64,000 bases of DNA, from contig JANBPK010001474.1 of NCBI GenBank assembly GCA_027579435.1, forward strand, positions 1 through 64,000, given 5' to 3'. Position numbers and translations under genes: made by a program. The DNA comes from Candolleomyces eurysporus. Its lineage: Eukaryota > Basidiomycota > Agaricomycetes > Agaricales > Psathyrellaceae. This document shows positions 11,689 to 23,433 of the stretch, one piece after another (the first letter of the stretch is position 1; the number at the start of each line of letters is the position of its first letter). Below the pieces are notes generated by a model. That model had not been told where the DNA came from. It ran no database searches and saw nothing but the letters and a program-made list of their open reading frames with translations.

Positions 11689-13424
11689 CTAAATGCACTG
11701 GCTGTAGAACTGATTGATTTGTGTGCAAGTCGTTCCTGCAGCGCACTGGGTAGGACCATTGTAGCCAAGGCCAGCACTGAAAAGCAGAAAGATCAGAGAT
11801 CGACATCATTAAGAAAGAAAACAAAACACTCACCACTGGCCGTACTTCGTTTGGGTGGCAGCGGGTGCAGGGTTGGTCGTGGAAGGACCGGTTGGCGTAG
11901 AGGAAGGAATAGTAGAAGTAGGGACAGTTGTTGTTCCGCCGGCAGGTGGGTTGTAGCCAGGAGGAAGAGGAGCTTGAGGGAGGGTGATGGGAGTTCCGGA
12001 GTAGGTCGACCCAATGTCGCCGAACTTGATGTTAGAGAAGATCACCTGGGCGTTCGGTGAGGACGACTCAACATCGGGTGGCTTGCCAGAGTCGGTGGCG
12101 CAGGTACCACGAGCAATACCGGGCTTGTTGGCATCTGCGTCGACTGGGTAGCTACTATCGAGCCAAAGCATATTCGCGGTGTGGTCGTCCCAAACACTGA
12201 GCACGAGAACGTGACCTTTTGCAAGGCTGCGACCCATGTGAGCGAGACCTCCTTGCTTCTGGAAGCTAGTCGCATCTCCGAAAGCACGCTTCGCGTCATC
12301 GCAGAACTTCTCGGAGAGAGAGTCGAAAGGCTCGAGTAATCCGGGGAAGTTGACCTTGGAATTGGGGATGACCCTACCGTCCTGTACATAGAGACGGCGG
12401 ATCTCGACAAGGGTGCCGGTGGTGGAGTTGTTGTCGGTGATAAACTGGGTGACGACGGTCATCTTCTTGCTGGTATCAACGGTGAGACCCTTTCCATAGT
12501 AGGTGCGGTCGCCCATGCGGTAGGAGTTGAAGTCACATCCATCGGGGTCGCAAACTCCATCGTGACGGATGGGGGTACCGCACTGTTGACCGGTGCAGCG
12601 CTGCTGGCCGCCATCGTTATCGGTACGGCAAGGGTGAGGAGTGTAAGCGGTGGAGATTGAATTGGCCTCCCAGATATCCATTTCAGCGCAGCAAGTGCCG
12701 TAGCCACCTGTGCCAGCGTTGGTGTCGTTAGGAGAAGCGGTCCATCCGTCACTGTTTGCCTATGACGGGAGTTAGCCATCGTTCGACGGACAAAATATTG
12801 TTCAGTCACCTCTCCGTTAATGTACTTGATGTCGCGAGGGCACTGGGAGTCGCAATACCCAGTCCCGTATTTGGCTCCGGCCTTGTTACCGGAGTATTTG
12901 GCCAATCCTCCATCTGAATCCATTTGCACAAAATAGAGAGCGCCGTTGAGACCACATGGCAACTGCGAGACGTCGACATCGAAGGTGAATTCCTTGTTGA
13001 GAACGTTGAACATCTGATACTTGGTGTCGCTCTCCATTAGATAAACTCGAGAGCCGATGTTGGTGTTTTCGCCGCGAGTCACGAACTTGAGAGTGAGCGC
13101 ATTGCCGCTGGTTGTGATGCCGTACGTCGACTGGTAATTAGCACCCTCAACCGCACACTTTGAGGCGCAGGTTGCGCCGTCGGTACAAATGGAGGTGTTC
13201 CAAGTGTTGCCGGTGTAGCAGTTGGTGTAGTTGCCAGTGATGTGAGTCCAACGCCAATTGGAATCCAGGACGACGGAAGCGCTGCTTTTGGTGGTGCAGC
13301 CACTGCGAGTACATTCTTGCCAGGGGAGTCGGGGGTGGGTTTCAGCTGTGTAGTTGCCGACTTGCTGGGCAAGGGAGAGTGCCCCCAGGGAGAGGGAGAC
13401 TAGGAGGGTGGTAGACGAAAGCAT
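11689..13424 (-). CDS. GH7 cellobiohydrolase with CBM1, copy 4
   Basis: Secreted cellobiohydrolase of 542 aa. Exons 13424-12810, 12759-11834 and 11776-11689, introns 50 and 57 bp at the same positions as in copies 2 and 3. Signal peptide [19 protein letters not shown], catalytic motif AEMDIWEAN, a Gly/Pro/Thr linker that differs from copies 2/3 ([10 protein letters not shown]), and a CBM1 ending INQFYSQCI. Its 3' end has a fragmentary twin at 8061-8252, so a fuller second copy once stood there. Catalytically complete as read. Confidence 0.96.
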
Positions 13425-13465
13425 CTGAGCTTCGGTGCTTGGAGTTCGAGGATACGAGCCTCTCC

Positions 13466-13504
13466 ATTAAATAGCATTTTTGAGCGTTCAACGGATAATA
13501 CCCG
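13466..13504 (-). promoter_or_regulatory. GH7-4 promoter: TATTTAAT-like box and CGG-N7-CCG site
   Basis: A TATTTAAT-like element lies about 45 bp before the ATG on the minus strand. CGG-ATAATAC-CCG at 13492-13504 is 68-80 bp before the ATG. The spacer resembles that of GH7-5 and differs from GH7-2/3. Confidence 0.5.
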
Positions 13505-14664
13505 GCTAGTAGACCCTATCTCTCTTCATCCGGAGATCGAGAAAAGGCCATTTCATGAGGTTTTGACTTTGAACCACTTCTACTTTGGCCGTCATGAGAT
13601 CTGTGTCGGAGGTCGGGTTTCGGAGTGAGCGAATCAAGTTCGGGCTCGATAGACGACAGAACCTGAAGATCTAACATGTTGGGAAGATCCAATTTCCCGT
13701 TTGTCGATGGACCTGCTGCTCGGAAAAAACTGCTGGTATACAGTCCTCGGGTGGCATAGCATCGTGACCGGGTGTGAGGAAGAGGTCGGGTCTCGGCTAC
13801 CAGAAATCTGCAGAAAACACAATCAAAGCATTTGGCATAATTTCCTTCGTTCTAAGCTTGAGATGCTCTAACGCGAGGCTCGAGGCTTGAAGAGCATTGT
13901 AGTCGCTGCTGTGAGTGTCAATGGGTAAGGTTATTTTTAGATGAGCGTTGAAACTCCGATTCAAGGGGGTTTCGTGATCATGAGCCTGCCAAAGCGATCT
14001 TGACCGCTGCGAGATGGAATCTCACCATATAAAGAAACATCCTCAATCTGAGAGTTATTTATTCCTCGAGAACCTAGAGTTCCCTGCCGAACTCTGACCG
14101 AATGANCCCCCCCGTAGGTAGGCCGTTATCCATTTCAAGTCGTTTCATCTGCTCGATCGAGGCCTTCAGTTCCCGTACGTGTACGCCTTGGGAACATCTG
14201 GAAAGCCCTAACGCACAGAAACAACACGGGGGAATGAAAGCACGCCGTGCGAACGCCCACAAGCCAATCTTGAACCTGGGGATGGGTTGGGCCCGTGGTC
14301 GACGACCAGTGGCCCGTGCGTCCGTGAGAGGACCAACCCTCTTACACGGTTTCACGCAGTCTACAATACAAAGTTGTCTTGTCTTTCAACGAGTTTGTTA
14401 TGTACGTTGGAGCGCCTTTTGAGGATCGCTCGGCTCGGGACCGCGTTAAAACGCCTAATCGTAGTCTAAATTGGCAAGGGGCAGCCTTCTTTTGGGTTAC
14501 CCCGCACCTTGGCAGGTCCCGCCAAGCGCTGCTGAGCATGATCGACATGACAGACCGAGTCGGATTGGGATCAACCATGAAATACGAATACAACGAATAA
14601 CTTGTGCAACAAAAGTGGACCTGCAACAAATAGAGGACTACGTGAACGATGCAACGGGGCTTTC
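13505..14664. other. Intergenic between GH7-4 and GH7-5
   Basis: No gene seen. 14449-14530, just past the GH7-5 stop, resembles the 3' flank of GH7-4 and of the GH7 relic (acgcctaat, then a G-rich block and ccttggca), pointing to common descent of these 3' flanks. A single N at 14106 precedes a C run. Confidence 0.5.
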
Positions 14665-16112
14665 TCAACGAGAAGTGTATGTAGTGCCTATGTCGCCGAA
14701 CTTGATGTTGGAATATATGACTTGGGCGTTCGGGGACTGCGCCTCGACATCCTTCGGATTGCCAGAAGACGTAGCGCAAGTACCACGAGCGATACCGGGC
14801 TTGTTTGGGTCACCGTCGGTAGGGTAGTTGCTGTCAAGCCAAAGCATATTGGCGGTATGGTCGTCCCAGATACTGAGGACAAGAACGTGACCCTTGGCCA
14901 AACCTGCGCCCATCTGCTGGAGACCACCTTGCTTTTGGAAGCTAGTGGCGTCTCCAAACGCCTTCTTGGCATCATCGCAGAACTTGCCGGTAATGGAGTC
15001 GTAGGAAGGCATAAGACTGGGGAAGTTGGTCTTGGAGTTCTGGATAACGCGGCCGTCTTGGACGTACAAGCGACGAATTTCGGTAAGAGTGCCAGTGGTA
15101 GAGTTGTTGTTGGTTAAGAATTGGGTGACAACGGTGATCTTCTTGTTCGAATCGACCGTCTTGCCTGGTCCATAGAATTCCTTCTCTCCCATACGGAATG
15201 AGTTGAAGTCGCAGCCGTCGGGATCACAGATACCATCGTGGCGGATTGGGGTACCGCATTGCTGACCCGTGCAACGCTGTTGGCCTCCGCTGTTTGAGGT
15301 ACGGCAAGGATGGGGGGTATAGGCCGTTGAAATAGAGTTTGCCTCCCAGATGTCCATCTCGCTGCAACAGGTACCATAATTCCCTGTCCCAGCGTTGGTA
15401 TCATTGGGAGAAGGCTGCCAGCCTGCGACATTGGCCTATAGAACGGCGGAGGGTCAGTTAATGTTAATCTTGGAAAATGGAGACGGCCGCGACATACCTC
15501 TCCGTCAATATACTTGATGTCACGAGGGCACTGAGAGTCGCAGTACCCAGTCCCATATTTCGCCCCTGCCTTGTTGTTGGGAAACCTGGACATTCCTCCA
15601 TCGGCGTCCATCTGGACGAAATACACGGCGCCATTGAGGCCGCAAGGAAGCTTGGATACATCGACGTCGAAGGTGAACTCCTTGTTCAGGAGGTTGAACA
15701 TTTGGTAGCGTGAGTCGCTGGCCATAAGATAGACGCGAGAACCGATGTTGGTCTGCTCGCTCTTCGTGATAAACTTCAGAGTGAGGGCGTTGCCGCTTGT
15801 GGTGATGCCGTAGGTCTGTTGGTAATTGGCCCCTTCCACTGCGCAATTCTTGGAGCAGGCTGCGCCGTCAGTACAGACGCTGGTGTTCCACGTGTTGCCG
15901 GTGTAGCAGTTGGTATACCCGCTCGTGATATGGGTCCAGCGCCAATTAGCATCGAGCGCGATGGCACCATTGCTGTTGGTGGTACACCCACTGCGAGTGC
16001 ACGTCTGCCAAGAGAGTCGAGGATGAGTCTCTGCCTGGTTCGTGCCAACTTGCTGGCCACGGGCAACAGACAGAGACGTGAGCAAGAACGTGAGATAAGC
16101 GGCTGAGAGCAT
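14665..16112 (-). CDS. GH7 cellobiohydrolase without CBM1, copy 5
   Basis: Secreted cellobiohydrolase, catalytic domain only. Exons 16112-15498 and 15435-14665 with a 62-bp intron give 461 aa. Signal peptide [19 protein letters not shown]; catalytic motif SEMDIWEAN. The protein stops at [10 protein letters not shown], just where the other copies enter the linker, and no linker or CBM1 sequence follows in the next 200 bp. Single-domain GH7 enzymes are known in basidiomycetes, so this need not be damage. It is the most diverged copy (for example [11 protein letters not shown] where the others have VTRGENTN). Confidence 0.94.
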
Positions 16113-16170
16113 TGAATTCGAGTGGGAGTCCGAGCGAACCGCGCCCCCATTCCTTTCTCGTCTGCAGCCA

Positions 16171-16203
16171 TTTATACGCTTCTCAAGCAACGGATAATAT
16201 CCG
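16171..16203 (-). promoter_or_regulatory. GH7-5 promoter: TATAAA box and CGG-N7-CCG site
   Basis: TATAAA on the minus strand at 16176-16171 (59 bp before the ATG). CGG-ATAATAT-CCG at 16191-16203 (79-91 bp before the ATG) is a perfect inverted repeat with a one-base centre. Confidence 0.55.
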
Positions 16204-18439
16204 GTTTGCTTTGCTAGATTCTCAGAGAAAGTATACTCACATAACTGTCAGGAGACTAGCAAGTGACCTCTCTTTTTTGGTAACACATTGAGCAGGAGGA
16301 AGTAGAATGAGGCGCTTCGCAGCGTGCGTCGACGGAGCAGCGGAGACTCAGACCGAATGTATCTTGGCAATATTGATGCATCTTCATCAATTCTTATGTC
16401 CGTCTCGCGCCTTGAAGTCAAAAGCCTAAATCGCGCGACGGGGTGCCATTGGTGACTGGAAGGGAGACTATCTCAGTACACGATCTATTTCTGAGAGCCA
16501 CACACACCTCATACATAGCACCTCGTATTCGGACCCTTGGTAAAATGGCTGGGAGAATGTGCAAGAACCTGGTGGTAAGACTCACAGGCGCAAGAGGTGG
16601 CCAATCCGAGATCTAGCCCGCCTAGCTATTAATAGCAGGTGGGAACCACTCGCTGGAAAGTCGAAAACCAATCTGGAAGAGGGGTGGTCCCCAAAAACNA
16701 AAAAAACGAAATTGATAGAATATCCAGAAAACATATTAAAACTCCGCTGGGAGGTATACAGCAAGAAGTGTCTTCGACTTCTCCAAACCTCCTTCTTTTC
16801 TTTCCATAACGAGACTTCGAATCTGGAGAAGCTTCCCTCCGTCCCACGAGCATGGAAGGATGATCGCTTGCTGTAGATCAGCTGGATCACTCTCCCCGGA
16901 TTTTACGCTAAGAAGACCACACCTGGCTTCCGAGAAATATGCGCGGAATATCTGTATGGTCGGCTGATGGTAAGAATGGACCTTCAGTAGTTTGCATTAT
17001 TCCGCGAGATCCGAGAGCTCCAGCTCTCGAGCGCGAAGTGCTCTGTTCGTCGTGAGCGGCTCCAATTTTTCTGCTCATGTGAAGCATACGGCTGCGAACG
17101 AGTCGAGTTCAGGCGCAGAGTAATTGTACCAGTGCACACTCGGGGCTTCCAGGTTCAAACAGACTACCGAGGGCGTTCACAAGGGTGCAGTAGCAGACGG
17201 AGACATACACGAACTCAGGACTACGGATGCAAAATGCAGATTGAGGTTGCAGCCACTGTGGCGCTAAAATGAATTTCGCAATCAAAATACTTTGACTGCC
17301 CAAGGAGACTGTGCCGACTGCGACCTGCCCAAGACTATTCGAACGCAGCAGGCAAAAAGTCAAATCAGCCCAAAGGAACGTGGCGCGACATTCATGAAGC
17401 CCAGTGGCTTCTGTGGACGTCGATGTACGGGCCGAATGTGTCTCAAATCAGCTGTTTGGACGCAGCATGGTACAGTACCTGCCGACACATCGGCCTTGGA
17501 GATTGCTGAAAAAAAGCCGTCTATCGTACATCATCTACGACGTGGATTGTCGAAGCAGTTAATTATGACTCAACGGAAACGGGCCTCCGTTAAGGGCTTA
17601 CAGGGCGGTCATCGCTGGTCCACCTCTATTTCTTCCCAAAATGTCAAGATGCGACCCAAATTTGGCATACCCTCCAGCTAGCGGCTGTTGCATGCGCCCA
17701 CAGAGCAATTCCTTATCTTACCTTGAGAGACCTCACCCAGAAGGACTAGAACGCGTCTCCCAACGCTATCCCTCCCGCACAAGCAATCTGCGAGGTGTGG
17801 TGAAGACCACGAGTGGAACCGAGCCGACGTTCTCGATACACTTCCCACACACGCTGATCCATCCAAACTTCTCCTTCACTCCGGCAAAATAAGTGGAGTT
17901 TACCCTTCACCTGAGCACCTAACTTCACGCTCTACTCCTCACTCTTTTCTCAAACTGCACGTCTGGAAGGGCCAGCCATCGATCACAAGTCACCGTAGTC
18001 GACGTCGAGACATCACCTGATCCGACAACATACCGACACTTACGATGACCGTATCTCGTTGCCACGAAGGATCGTTTCTCCAGCTTCGACGCAGTCGACG
18101 TCTCCAATGAAAACTGCGAACTCTCTAAAAGCTCGAGGAGCNAAAAACAACACCCGAAGAGCTTGGCGCCGAGGAATATGCGTGAAGGTTCGGCCGCGGT
18201 ACACTCTGCGACGCTAGCCAAGATCTACAGATACATGCTACGAATTACACCGAGAAATATGATATCGAAGAGAAACTAGTGAGCCCTGTATGAAGCCAAG
18301 AGTAAGACGGCGAAAGAAGAAGAATGCTGTATCTGTATGCCGCAAAATAGATGGAGAGAATGAATGGTAGAATACAAAGGCTGCAGATAATGAGACGAGG
18401 ATAACCCATGCGGCAAAAATGTGTAATGTGAGAGTAGAA
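16204..18439. other. Intergenic, 2.2 kb, no gene recognised
   Basis: Open frames up to about 130 codons exist, but none shows family motifs, plausible splice continuation or a signal peptide. Single Ns at 16699 and 18142 lie beside A runs. It probably contains distal promoter of GH7-5 and the 3' flank of the phosphatase gene. Confidence 0.45.
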
Positions 18440-20211
18440 CTAGGGGCATTTGACGGAAGCGAGCTTCGCCTTGCGGTTGACGCCGAATCGGATGGTGTCT
18501 CCGTCGTGGTGCTTCTTTCTTCTACGTTTGTTGGAATCTACTTCGTCGTCTTCGTCATCGTAGCCTGGATCGTCCTCACCCTCGTCAGACTCGTCGTCCT
18601 CATCATCGCTTTCGTCGTCTACGTCTACGTCGTCGCCGTCGCCGTCCTCTATGGTCCAGTCATCGGCATCTTCATCTATTAGCCCCATGTCTCCTCCAAG
18701 GACAACTGCAGAGAGCTTGCGGCCATAAACCTTAGAAAATGTCAGCAACACGTATCTGCATCCTCAGAGAGACGACTTACGCAGCCTGTATCTAAACCAA
18801 CAGACCATCGATTTGGCGAGAAGTCGCGCGCTGCAGAATGCCCATAGGCAATGGTCGAAGGATAACATGGCAATCGGCGTTGCTTTAGTGACCCTTCACC
18901 TTCAACCCCATCACCGTCATCGTCCAAAGGCGCGTCTCCATCATAGCCGGCACATAATCGCATTTCCTTGTTCCACAGTTTTGCCCAGTATGTGCCTTTA
19001 TACTTTCTATATCTTTCTATCAGCTGAAGGGTTCGATACCAGGTAGCGGTAGGAAACGAACCTAAAAACCTTGCCCTTCTTGACCCCTCGCATGTTCAGG
19101 AGAACCCATGGGTGCTTATTTTGGGGGATCCGCGACAAAATAGCCAGCTCCTGTGCCTCGCGAATGCGGCTCATGCAGCTCAGCCTGTCCTTGCTACCGC
19201 TGCATACCGAGTCGGGTGAATCGCTACGCGATAAGCCTGGGATATGCGCAAGTGGCTGCCGCTTCCTGTCGTAGTAGGGATACCTAGGGTCGGAAGGTAG
19301 CATGCCAGCGTGCACCACAAACGTATGAGCGCTTGGGATATACAAAGCCAGCGGCAGGCTGAGCAGATAATCATATTGTTCCTTGCTCATATCTCTTGCA
19401 ATGCGATATGGGTCGCTAAGGAATTTCCACCCTGCAGGAATAAGTTTCCACCAGCGTTTGTCGCGCCCCGAAGCACTGCGGCGCTGATAGTCGAGGAAGT
19501 AGTCTAAGTCGAATGGTTTCTTGCCGTTGTGAATGTGTTTCCAGTTCTGTTCCATCCGTTGTAGCCATTCAGAGCCTTCCTTGGTAGAGCGTATCCAATC
19601 TATCCATCCTTTCCATTCGATGACCTCTTGATCGTGATTTCCTCGAACTCCGGTGACATTGTGGAGAGCCATGAAGTCGAGCGTCGCCATTGAATGATGG
19701 TGGAGACCTTTGACGATAAAGTCGCCAGTATGTACCAAGACGTCAGAGTTGGGGTCGTAGTCGAGTTTGGTCAGCAGACGGCTGAAGTAAAAGTTATTTT
19801 TATTTCAAAACGAAGAGAAGGTGGGGCCCACGTCAAAGGTCTGTACATGCCATGGATGTCGCCAACCATGATAACCCTCCGATCCGGGTCGTCTAGCGGG
19901 TCATATAAATTGTAAGGGTGAATATTCTTGAAAAGAAAGAGAAAAGGAACACACCCAATGGAAACTCCTCCGCGCTCAGCGTGCGCAATAGTTGATAGCG
20001 GCCAAAATCTGGAACTTCTGCCAAGGAGTCAGAGGATGAAATCCTGTGAATGAGAGAACTTACTGGTTGTCATCGACACCCCTCCTGGCGGTCTAATGCT
20101 ATATCCTTCGCTCGATGACCATTTTGACCCAGTCGGGGCCCTGCAGGATAGAAGGAATGCCAAAAACGCCGCCGACGCGACGAAGGCAGTCAACTCCCGA
20201 GCTGAGATCAT
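18440..20211 (-). CDS. Membrane-anchored calcineurin-like metallophosphatase (Ppn2-like)
   Basis: Metal-dependent phosphoesterase of the PPP/calcineurin fold. Six exons: 20211-20064, 20017-19955, 19892-19832, 19781-19062, 19006-18781, 18730-18440, giving 502 aa. An N-terminal hydrophobic segment (residues about 7-24) suggests a signal anchor. Metal-site motifs appear in order: VGDIHG, HTGDFIVKG, RGNHDQE, VVHAGM and VYGHSAAR. The architecture resembles vacuolar Ppn2 endopolyphosphatase, but substrate is inferred. The C-terminus is a long Asp/Glu tract (about residues 425-470) followed by a basic KRRRKKHH stretch, encoded by a GAY/GAR-rich repeat. Exon 3 was placed so that intron 2 is 62 bp; a nearer acceptor would leave an impossible 26-bp intron. 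Confidence 0.88.
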
Positions 20212-20464
20212 CACGCCCGCCCTTCGAGTTCGAATTTGTCTTAAAATTTATCAGAGGAGAGCGTATTTGGATGAAGCGGGGGGCATGGAGTGGTGGCACA
20301 AAGAGAGGAGGAACATCGTCTTTGATTGGCAAAGCGGTTGGTTATAGGAAGTTCGATCACTCATGACGTAATGCAGCCATAGCACTTTGCTTTGACAAGC
20401 TCAGCTTGGAAGTAACACTTGATAGCACATCCCATCCGTATGTACAGAAGACTAGACTAATTCA

Positions 20465-21732
20465 CTACTCGGTTTTATCAGACACATAAACTTCACCCCA
20501 AACTAGCCTATTAATCTCGCTCCTGTCCTTGGGGCTCGCAAAAAGGTACAGTCGAAGGAATTTGCGAAGCGTGCTAAGAGGGGAGAACATCCCAACTCGT
20601 TTCTGATATGCAGCGTACGCTTGAGGATATTTCTTCTTCGAGATTGACTCAGTAAAGAGGGTTGATGAGAAGAAGAGGGCTGAGAGAGAAAGGGCCGGGA
20701 GGAGGTGGACTGCTGCGGGGTACAGAGCCTCCTCGAACCAAGCTTTACGTTGCTCGGAATCCGACAAGGATGCAATAATGACCGACGGAGGGACAGTGGT
20801 AAGGTTGGGTGCACTTGGTGCGAGCAAAGGAAGGAGGGTGATTACCAGCTAGCGTAAATATATAAAGTTAACCAGTGGGTCAAAGATTGACGACAATGCA
20901 AAAAGGAACGTACCCAGAAACTCTGTTCACAGAAGAAGTTCGGGTGGCGAGAGTATGCCCACAGGCCACGAGTAACAAACCCGCGTTTAGCGTCATCCAG
21001 GGACCAGGAAAGCCTTGAGCCAACCCAATGTTCAAGCTGATTGTAGTATGGCGCGGTTTTGTCGTTTTTCTCCCTGGCAAGGTAGGAGTGCTTATAGGCA
21101 TGGTAAGCATACTGTTGGTTGTCCGCAGTAAACTCGACAAGGAGGAGTGTCAGTGCCAATGCTGCGAGGGCGTAGTCTGATGCCGAAAGCGAGGTGTCAG
21201 CCTGGAGCGCGGCTGTCTTGGCAGGAAGTCCAAGCAACAAAAGCAGGACATTCTGAATGCCGGAAATGAAGACGAGGTTGGTGAACTGGAAGAGCAGAGG
21301 AGAGACGGTGCTCCTCAGCACCTGCCACCGGTAGTCTTCGTCGCTCCTGAGAAATTATGAGTAAAGACAAGACAAGATAGTGATGTTTGCGACTTACAGC
21401 CTGAATAAACCGCGACGGTACGTGTTGTAGGACAACCTACACATCCAGATAAATGTCAATCCAAACATGAGCAGTGCTCGAGGACTATAGTGCGTTGCTA
21501 CACGCCATCCTAGCTCCTTTGGTGTGAATGGAGCCAGAAAGAATGGCTGAGTCTGGGGAAACAACGGGAGGAACGCGTAGTAGGCGATGTATATCGTTGG
21601 CAGGAATGTCCACAGGCGGTCAACTTGGGAGACATTCCCAGTGACAAGGGAGGCGATCCATGTTGCTGCCGTCACGAAGGCACAGAATTGCGCTGGCCAG
21701 GCCAGAGACGGAGGTACGTTGAGGAGCGTCAT
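20465..21732 (-). CDS. DUF1295 / steroid 5-alpha-reductase-like membrane protein
   Basis: Polytopic membrane protein of 383 aa from three exons: 21732-21398, 21346-20914, 20848-20465 (introns 51 and 65 bp). Features typical of the DUF1295 family are the early segment SQVDRLWTFLP, the NTYRRGLFR loop, EFTADNQQYAYHAYK, and the diagnostic GLWAYSRHPNFFCEQSFW near the C-terminal reductase-like core. Several hydrophobic segments flank these. Biochemical function in fungi is not established; a sterol or lipid reductase role is only suggested by the fold. Divergent from the epimerase-like gene that starts 331 bp away. Confidence 0.88.
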
Positions 21733-22062
21733 GGGAAGTGAGAAAGAGTCAAATNGGGGGATAACGCGTGTTGAGGCGGCTGCCGGCCGGCTCCGGTGCG
21801 GCACTCAGCCAGACGCTTTGGTCGCCCTCCTGCCTCAGCCTGTCCGAAACCGGCTGGTTCTGTAGTTCAGACTGATTCATCGCTCACAAATCGACCTGAT
21901 CCCTGTGTGCTTCTTGGAAAGCTTACCAGTCAGACAGACGTCTGCTTAGCCATCCCTCCCACTTCTTACCTTCTCGGGGTGATATGTCGGCCTTGGTTGT
22001 CCCAGTAGCGCTCGGTGCACTGGTATTAAAGGCCATCTTCCAAAAGGACACACCGCCATAAC

Positions 22063-23433
22063 ATGGAACCTACCAAGATAAAAATCCTGCTTACAGGGGC
22101 AACCGGTATGTCACGCGAAAGCTCTATGAAGCTGAACCCTATAAATTCACCCTCGCTCCAGGCTACATTGGTGGCTCTATTCTGGCCAAATTATTGGGAA
22201 ATCCCAGATTCCCAACCTTCAATATCACAGCGATCGTCCGCTCTGAGGAAAAGGCCGACAAGCTGCGCTCTTTGAACGTGAATGCTGTTGTCGGATCTCT
22301 TTCTGACCAAGCCTTTTTGGAGAGACTTGCGTCCGAGTCGGACATTGTCATTTCAACGGTGAGTCTCAGCGCTATACCCCTTGTTTTTCTTGTACATGTG
22401 CAGCTGATACGACGACCGCCAGGCTGACGCTGATAATCTCGATTCAGCAGTTGCAACGCTGCGTGGATTGAAGAAGGGCTACGAGGCCACTAGCGTGCCT
22501 CCGATCTTCATTCACACCGTGAGTATCACGACTCTTCTGCTACCATCTCCGCCCTAACAAAGGGTCAGTCGGGTACAGGAGTTCTTGCGGATGATGCAAG
22601 AGGAATGTATCCGACCGAGACTATCTACGACGACCTGAATATTGAACAAATCGAAAGTTTGGCTCCAACACAAATTCATAGAAATGTGGACCTTGCGTTG
22701 GTTAACGCCGACACAGAAGGTGCGGTCTGCCAACGTCTAATCAAAAGAAAGAAAGAAAGAACTAAAATCTCTTAGGATACATTCGCAGCTACATTGTCTT
22801 GCCCTCCACGATTTATGGAATTGCCGAGAACAAACTCGTTGATATGGGCATTCAGAATGCTCATTCCATACAAGTACCTTTCCTTATCAAAGCTGCGTTG
22901 GACAGGGGCCAAGGTGGTATGGTAGGCGAAGGTAAAAATATCTGGCCAAACGTGTATATTGATGAAGGTCTTGCCCAAGCCGCTTTCCTGGTTGCTCGAT
23001 GCATACTAATTCACACCTAGTGGCCGATATCTACATCCTGGTACTGGAAGCAATTCTATCCAATAAAAATCCAGGCCACGGACGCGAAGGGTTCTACTTC
23101 GGGGAGAATGGGGAACACACCCTGTATGACGTTGGTAAACGCATCTCAGAGATCGTCGTTGAGCTGGGCCTTGGGAAAAGCCCGGAACCGACGTCTTTCA
23201 CGAAGGAGGAGATCGACAAATACTTCTCGGTTCGTCCGGATCGCTCCTTTTTTGATTCTATGTAGCATTTTCTGACGCTGTTTATGCAGGGCTCTTCCTA
23301 CCTCGGGTCAAACTCACGATGCAGAGCTAACCGAGCACGGAATTTAGGATGGAAGCCGACCAAAACTACGAAGGACTTGCTAGATAGTCTGGAAGCCGAA
23401 ACCAAGGTGCTTCTCAAATCGCACCCTAAGTAG
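22063..23433 (+). CDS. NAD(P)-binding epimerase/NmrA-like protein
   Basis: Atypical short-chain dehydrogenase fold protein of 343 aa. Seven exons: 22063-22105, 22162-22358, 22423-22518, 22569-22719, 22776-22967, 23021-23229, 23290-23433, all phase-consistent. The Rossmann motif ILLTGATGYIGGSIL spans exons 1-2, followed by IVRSEEKADKL (cofactor-selecting region) and the VVGSLSD segment. Later segments SYIVLPSTIYGI and NVYIDEVADIYIL match NAD-dependent epimerase/dehydratase-like proteins of ascomycetes and basidiomycetes. No catalytic YxxxK is evident, so it may act as a reductase of unknown substrate or a redox sensor. Confidence 0.87.

Noticed and set aside
18419..18682. Hydrophobic plus-strand frame (VVVVLLSS-rich)
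   Set aside because: Antisense of the acidic Asp/Glu tail of the phosphatase; hydrophobicity is an artefact of GTC/GTT codons.
19927..19952. A 26-bp intron in the metallophosphatase gene giving NIHPYNLYDP in the protein
   Set aside because: Too short to splice; a 62-bp intron 19893-19954 keeps the frame and joins FPL to DDPDRR.
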